Positions 58,750-64,000 of a stretch of 64,000 nucleotides of DNA are shown one piece after another; the first letter of the stretch is position 1; each line of letters opens with the position of its first letter. Source of the stretch: Pseudomonas berkeleyensis (GTDB taxonomy: Bacteria > Pseudomonadota > Gammaproteobacteria > Pseudomonadales > Pseudomonadaceae); the NCBI RefSeq assembly GCF_014109765.1, contig NZ_CP059139.1:5291001-5355000 (forward strand). Reading direction: 5' to 3'. The notes below the pieces were generated by a model. The model did no database searches. It saw only the letters and a program-made list of their open reading frames with translations, and was not told the DNA's origin. The translations under genes and the position numbers were made by a program.

Positions 58750-59875
58750 GCAGAACAGCGCCCAGGAAAAGACCGAAGAGGCCTCTGCCCAGAAGCTCAA
58801 GAAGAGCAAGGACGATGGCCAGGTCGCGCGCTCGAAGGATCTGTCGACCACCATTTCGCTGCTCGCCACGCTGTTCATCCTCAAGTACAGCGCCGGGCTG
58901 TTCCTGGAAGGCCTGAACGACAGCTTCCGCCTGTCCTACATTCAGTTCGGCCACAGCGAAATCGGCCTGGACGACCTCGACACCCTGCTTGGCTACAACA
59001 TGCTGGTGTTCATCAAGCTGCTGGCACCACTGCTGCTGACCTCGGTGCTGGTGGTAGTGCTGTCGCTGATTCCCGGTGGCTGGGTGTTCTCCTCGAAGAA
59101 CTTCAGCCCCAAGCTGAGCAAGCTCAATCCCATCACCGGCATCGGGCGCATCTTCTCCGCACAGAACTGGAGCGAGCTGCTCAAGTCGATCCTCAAGGTC
59201 GTGGTACTGCTCGGCGCCGGCTATTTCCTGGTGCGCTCGGCCCTGCCCGATCTGATCGCCCTGCAACGCAGCAGCGTGCTCGAAGCCATCGCCAGTGCGC
59301 TGAACCTGATGTTCGACCTCACCCTGATCCTGCTGCTGATCTTCGTGGTGTTCTCCTTCATCGACATTCCGCTGCAGCGCTTCTTCTTCCTCAAGAAAAT
59401 GCGCATGACCAAGCAGGAGCGCAAGGAAGAGCACAAGAACCAGGAAGGCCGCCCCGAGGTCAAGGCGCGCATCAAGCAATTGCAGCGGCAGATGCTGCAA
59501 CGACAGATCAGCAAGGTGATCAAGAATGCCGACGTGGTCATCGTCAACCCGGTGCATTTCGCCGTGGCGCTGAAGTACGACCCGAAGAAGGCCCAGGCGC
59601 CATTCGTGCTGGCCAAAGGTGTCGACGAGACCGCGTTGTACATGAAGCAGATGGCAGCCAAGCATGACCTCGAAGTGGTGGAAGCACCGCCACTGGCTCG
59701 CGCCATCTACTTCACCACCCAGGTCAACCAGCAGATACCGGCACCGCTCTATACCGCGGTGGCCCACGTGCTGACCTACATCCTGCAGCTCAAGGCCTGG
59801 CGCCAGGGCCGCAGAAGCAAGCCACAACTGGCGAGCAACCTCCCGATTCCCGAAAGCTTGGCCAACAGGGGCTGA
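58742..59875 (+). CDS. flhB: Flagellar export switch protein FlhB (lateral system)
   Basis: 377 residues. The cytoplasmic N-terminus has EKTEEASAQKLKKSKDDGQVARSKDL. Four membrane segments lie at about 33-52, 88-110, 143-165 and 188-208, and a cytoplasmic C-terminal domain follows. The self-cleavage site normally NPTH reads NPVH (residues about 270-273, in VIVNPVHFAVALKY). Asn and Pro, where the chain breaks, are kept. It controls the switch from rod-hook to filament substrates. Confidence 0.95.
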   Translation: MSEQNSAQEKTEEASAQKLKKSKDDGQVARSKDLSTTISLLATLFILKYSAGLFLEGLNDSFRLSYIQFGHSEIGLDDLDTLLGYNMLVFIKLLAPLLLTSVLVVVLSLIPGGWVFSSKNFSPKLSKLNPITGIGRIFSAQNWSELLKSILKVVVLLGAGYFLVRSALPDLIALQRSSVLEAIASALNLMFDLTLILLLIFVVFSFIDIPLQRFFFLKKMRMTKQERKEEHKNQEGRPEVKARIKQLQRQMLQRQISKVIKNADVVIVNPVHFAVALKYDPKKAQAPFVLAKGVDETALYMKQMAAKHDLEVVEAPPLARAIYFTTQVNQQIPAPLYTAVAHVLTYILQLKAWRQGRRSKPQLASNLPIPESLANRG

Positions 59876-59878
59876 TTC

Positions 59879-61975
59879 ATGAACCTATTGCAGCAACTCG
59901 CGCCCACCTTCCGCAGCGGTCGTATCGGCATCCCGATCCTGATCCTCTCGGTACTGGCGATGGTCATCCTGCCGCTGCCGCCGTTGGTGCTGGACATCCT
60001 CTTCACCTTCAACATCAGCCTGGCGGTGCTGATCCTGCTGGTCAGCATCTCGGCCAAGAGCCCGCTGGACTTCTCCCTGTTTCCCACGGTGATCCTCATC
60101 ACCACCCTGCTGCGCCTGTGCCTGAATGTCGCCTCGACCCGCGTGGTGCTGCTCGAAGGCCATACCGGCACCGGGGCCGCAGGCAAGGTGATCGAGGCCT
60201 TCGGTGAAGTGGTCATCGGCGGCAACTTCATCGTCGGCATAGTGGTGTTCGTGATCCTGATGATCGTCAACTTCATCGTCATCACCAAGGGTGGCGAGCG
60301 CATCTCCGAGGTCAGTGCACGCTTTACCCTGGACGCCCTGCCCGGCAAGCAGATGGCCATCGACGCCGACCTCAACGCCGGCCTGATCGGCCCCGAGGAA
60401 GCCAAGCAGCGTCGCCAGGAAGTGGCCAAGGAAGCCGACTTCTACGGTGCGATGGACGGTGCCTCGAAGTTCGTCCGCGGTGATGCCATCGCCGGCATTC
60501 TGATCCTGCTGGTGAGCATGTTCGGCGGCTTCGCCATCGGCGTGTTCGCTCACGACATGAGTGCTGGCGATGCCTTCCGTCAGTACGCCCTGCTGACCAT
60601 CGGCGACGGCCTGGTCGCGCAGATTCCCGCCCTGCTGCTGGCGACCGCCGCGGCGATCATCGTCACCCGGGTCAACGAGTCAGCCGAGATCACCCAGCAG
60701 GTGCACCGGCAGATGCTCGGCTCGCCCTCACTGCTCTACACCGTCGCCGGCATCCTGGTGGTACTCGCGCTGGTACCGGGTATGCCGCACCTGGCCTTCA
60801 CCAGCTTCGCGGCCCTTGCCGCACTGATCGGGTGGGCCGTCTCACGCAACGCGCCACCAGACGAAGCCGCCAGCCTGGAACAGGTACAGGCGCTGGGTAA
60901 GGCGATGGAACAGGAGCGCGTGCAGAACCTGGCCTGGGAAGACATCCCGCTGGTCGAGCGCCTCTCGGTATCGCTTGGCTACAAGCTGGTCGGCCTGGTC
61001 AACGAAGCTGCCGGCGCCCCCCTGACCCAACGCGTACGCGGCGTGCGCCAGACACTATCGGAGAGCCTGGGCTTTCTCCTGCCAGAAGTGCACATCCGCG
61101 ACAGCCTGCGCCTGAAGGCATCGCAGTACAGCATTCATATCAATGGCGAGAAGATCGATGGCGCCGAATTGCATGCCGATCGCATGATGGCCATCCCTTC
61201 ACCGGAGCTGTACGGCGAGATCGATGGCATTCTGGGTGTAGACCCGGCGTATCGCATGCAGGTGGTGTGGATTCAGCCCGAAGACAAATCGCGCGCGCTC
61301 AACCTCGGCTATCAGGTCATCGACTGTGCCAGTGTCATCGCCACGCACCTGAACAAGGTCATTCGCGAACACCTGCCTGACGTATTCAAACACGATGACG
61401 TCGACCACCTGATGCAACGCCTGCAGGTACAGGCACCGAAGCTGGCGGAAAGCCTGAAGAACCAGCTCAGCTACACCCAACAGCACCGTGTCTACCGACA
61501 ACTGCTGCAAGAGCAGGTACCGCTGAAGGATATCGTGACCATTGCCACCACCCTGCTCGAAGCAGGCGAGTCGACCAAGGATCCGGTGTTGCTGGCCTCC
61601 GATGTGCGCTATGCCCTGCGCCGCAGCATCGTCGGCATGATCGCCGGGGAGCGCCAGGAGCTCTCCGTGTTCATCCTCGAAAATGCGCTGGAGAACACGT
61701 TGCTCAATGCCTTGGCCATCGCTCAACAGGCTGGCCCGGTAAGCCTGGACAACATTCCGGTCGAGCCCAGCTTGCTCAACCAGCTGCAGAACACCATGCC
61801 GGTGGTGAAAGAGAAGCTGCGCAAGGATGGCCACCCGCCGATCCTCACCGTCATGCCGCAGCTGCGGCCGCTATTGGCGCGCTATGCGCGAGTATTCAGC
61901 CCTGGCCTGCACGTGCTGTCGCAGAACGAGATCCCCGACAGGGTCGGGGTAAATATCCTCGGCACACTGGGCTAA
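59879..61975 (+). CDS. flhA: Flagellar export gate protein FlhA (lateral system)
   Basis: 698 residues. Eight membrane segments occupy about 1-320, with the FHIPEP signature region RISEVSARFTLDALPGKQMAIDADLNAGLI between them. The large C-terminal cytosolic domain (about 340-698) forms the nonameric ring that docks chaperone-substrate complexes. It starts 4 nt after flhB and is last in the fliM-flhA operon, which then reaches a strong terminator. No flhF or flhG follows. Confidence 0.96.
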   Translation: MNLLQQLAPTFRSGRIGIPILILSVLAMVILPLPPLVLDILFTFNISLAVLILLVSISAKSPLDFSLFPTVILITTLLRLCLNVASTRVVLLEGHTGTGAAGKVIEAFGEVVIGGNFIVGIVVFVILMIVNFIVITKGGERISEVSARFTLDALPGKQMAIDADLNAGLIGPEEAKQRRQEVAKEADFYGAMDGASKFVRGDAIAGILILLVSMFGGFAIGVFAHDMSAGDAFRQYALLTIGDGLVAQIPALLLATAAAIIVTRVNESAEITQQVHRQMLGSPSLLYTVAGILVVLALVPGMPHLAFTSFAALAALIGWAVSRNAPPDEAASLEQVQALGKAMEQERVQNLAWEDIPLVERLSVSLGYKLVGLVNEAAGAPLTQRVRGVRQTLSESLGFLLPEVHIRDSLRLKASQYSIHINGEKIDGAELHADRMMAIPSPELYGEIDGILGVDPAYRMQVVWIQPEDKSRALNLGYQVIDCASVIATHLNKVIREHLPDVFKHDDVDHLMQRLQVQAPKLAESLKNQLSYTQQHRVYRQLLQEQVPLKDIVTIATTLLEAGESTKDPVLLASDVRYALRRSIVGMIAGERQELSVFILENALENTLLNALAIAQQAGPVSLDNIPVEPSLLNQLQNTMPVVKEKLRKDGHPPILTVMPQLRPLLARYARVFSPGLHVLSQNEIPDRVGVNILGTLG

Positions 61976-62008
61976 ATCCCTCGAGGCTTTTCGTAAGCTT
62001 TTGACAAA

Positions 62009-62030
62009 GGCGCCTGATCGGCGCCTTTTT
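62009..62030. terminator. Terminator after flhA, shared with the PilZ gene
   Basis: GGCGCC (62009-62014), loop TGATC, GGCGCC (62020-62025), then TTTTT on the plus strand. AAA precedes the stem, so it may work weakly in the other direction. It lies 33 nt past the flhA stop and overlaps the PilZ gene stop at 62030. Confidence 0.85.
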
Positions 62031-62371
62031 CATGCCTGCGTCTTACGCTTGTTGCGCATGCCTTCGACCAGCTCCACGTACTGCGACGACTCGCCAAGCA
62101 ACGACAGCCCGGCTTCAAAGAAGCCTGTACGGATATTCTCCTGCGACCACTGACAGGCCATGTCCACATCGACCTGGCGCATTTCTCCTTCACGGTCACG
62201 CATCCGTATGCGCAACTTGAGTTCGCTACCGGGTTCGACGAGCGTGTCGCCGAGCAACTTCATCCCGCATTCAGACAGATCGCCGGCATAACCGATCAAC
62301 GTGTCGCTCTCACGGTCACTGATCTTGATGCGGAAGGTGGAACGGAAAGTGATACGACTCGATTGACGCAT
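62030..62371 (-). CDS. PilZ domain protein (c-di-GMP-binding candidate)
   Basis: 113 residues forming one PilZ domain. The RxxxR motif is present as RITFR (residues 6-10) and the second motif DxSxxG as DLSECG, so the cyclic-di-GMP ligand should bind. There is no YcgR-N domain. It lies convergent to flhA, next to the lateral flagellar locus; a role in controlling that system is only an inference. Confidence 0.85.
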   Translation of the reverse strand: MRQSSRITFRSTFRIKISDRESDTLIGYAGDLSECGMKLLGDTLVEPGSELKLRIRMRDREGEMRQVDVDMACQWSQENIRTGFFEAGLSLLGESSQYVELVEGMRNKRKTQA

Positions 62372-62617
62372 AAGAGAATGCCTTGGTGCTCGCTACGCCT
62401 GAGTGGGATCGCAAGGATCAGGACTTATCAATCGATGTCATCGGAACAGATGACAACGTCCTGACAAGCTGTGATTCGTCAAAGCAAGGCGACAAGATTC
62501 GATTGGCCGTTAAGCCTCAGGCACAAATACTTCGTAGCCAACCCCATCGCCAGCGCTCCCCCGGCGATTGATCCTCAAGGAACCTGACGGTGGCCTTTTC
62601 GTTGCTGCACGATTTCC

Positions 62618-62639
62618 GTAGGGTGCGCCGTGCGCACCG
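62618..62639 (+). repeat. Dispersed GTAGGGTGCGC repeat, copy near 5S rRNA
   Basis: 22 bases identical, in opposite orientation, to 9994-10015 more than 52 kb away. Non-coding. Confidence 0.75.
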
Positions 62640-62711
62640 ACCTGTCGTCGTCCTTGGCGATGCGCGCAGCACACGCCCCACGCACTCGTTGTTTTCTTTG
62701 CCACAAAGAAG

Positions 62712-62742
62712 AAACCCCAGACCGCTAGGCGATCTGGGGTTT
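62712..62742 (-). terminator. rRNA operon terminator
   Basis: A perfect 10-bp stem AAACCCCAGA/TCTGGGGTTT (62712-62721 with 62733-62742) around an 11-nt loop, 10 nt beyond the 5S 3' end on the minus strand, followed by CTTCTTTG. A typical rrn terminator. Confidence 0.85.
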
Positions 62743-62751
62743 CGTATAGGA

Positions 62752-62869
62752 GCTTGACGATGACCTACTCTCACATGGTGAAGCACCACACTACCATCGG
62801 CGATGCGTCGTTTCACTACTGAGTTCGGGATGGGATCAGGTGGTTCCAACGCTCTATGGTCGTCAAGCA
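62752..62869 (-). rRNA. rrf: 5S ribosomal RNA
   Basis: On the minus strand TGCTTGACGACCATAGAGCG through GTAGGTCATCGTCAAGC, about 118 nt, with complementary ends (GCTTGACGA/TCGTCAAGC) forming helix I. The central CCCATCCCGAACTCAG is diagnostic of 5S rRNA. It follows the 23S gene in the same operon. Confidence 0.96.
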
Positions 62870-63008
62870 ATTTGTTGCTGTCTCGGGGTTAGCCGCTACA
62901 GCGAATTGGGTATGTGATTCGTAATTTGTAGTTCTTGCAAACTTTCGGCTTTCTGTCGACTTCACCATCGACACCCTCTGCTTTGAGGGCAGATTGTTTG
63001 GGTGTTAT

Positions 63009-64000
<992 letters not shown>

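Larger units (their letters stand above)
62372..62751. other. Intergenic region between PilZ gene and 5S rRNA
   Basis: About 380 bases. It contains a GTAGGGTGCGCCGTGCGC repeat copy (62618-62639) and the rRNA operon terminator (62712-62742). Open frames here are short and unconvincing. Confidence 0.6.

Noticed and set aside
62383..62571. 62-codon frame between the PilZ gene and 5S rRNA
   Set aside because: No similarity, no ribosome site, and it lies in repeat-rich spacer DNA.

Overview
The window reads as the chromosome of a Pseudomonas species. GC is high, and the gene order rpmG-rpmB ... radC/coaBC-dut-algC-argB ... pyrE/crc ... rph/yicC-gmk-rpoZ-spoT-ridA ... exbB-exbD-tonB-oxyR-recG ... 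hupA-rubredoxin reductase ... phoB-phoR, ubiC-ubiA is the conserved order I know from P. aeruginosa and P. putida. Dispersed GTAGGGTGCGC-type repeats and a second, lateral-type flagellar locus would fit the P. mendocina/P. oleovorans lineage, but that species-level guess is inference.

Layout. 1-656: 3'-truncated REC-HDOD response regulator. 934-1336: rpmG and rpmB. 1692-3808: periplasmic peptide-binding protein and a small conserved protein. 3816-9848: radC diverging from coaBC-dut, then a membrane-anchored AlgC and argB. 10123-14601: thioesterase, DUF4124 protein, pyrE, crc, TPR lipoprotein, DUF4870 protein, rph. 14741-19260: yicC, gmk, rpoZ, spoT, ridA. 19314-22964: lipoprotein, LysE exporter, P-loop ATPase, AraC regulator, NAD-dependent epimerase-like protein. 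23163-29857: exbB-exbD-tonB, oxyR, recG, and a YbaK-HDOD fusion. 30006-34167: periplasmic protein, SCP2 protein, HU, rubredoxin reductase and a small beta-barrel. 34404-38143: CNNM/CBS/CorC protein and phoBR with a Pho box. 38231-45604: a type I restriction-modification operon (hsdR-hsdS-[AlbA_2/Schlafen-type ATPase]-hsdM, all with 4-nt overlaps) lying between phoB and ubiA. 45675-47333: ubiA and ubiC.

47412-61975 is a lateral (Flag-2/LafK-type) flagellar locus. One arm runs leftward: lafK-fliE-fliF-fliG-fliH-fliI-fliJ, then flgM-flgN. The other runs rightward: fliM-fliN-fliP-fliQ-fliR-flhB-flhA. Together they encode the export gate, export ATPase complex, MS ring, C ring, master regulator and the FlgM/FlgN control pair. 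Rod, hook, filament, stator and sigma-28 genes are absent from the window. A PilZ gene follows, convergent with flhA. The window ends in an rRNA operon on the minus strand (5S complete, 23S 3' part).

The most unusual observations are: the incomplete lateral flagellar locus and its deviant parts (FlhB with NPVH instead of NPTH, FliM without the CheY-binding N-terminus, LafK without a phosphoacceptor Asp); the Schlafen/AlbA_2-type ATPase translationally coupled inside the R-M operon; and several dispersed inverted repeats whose ends coincide with the stop codon of the neighbouring gene.
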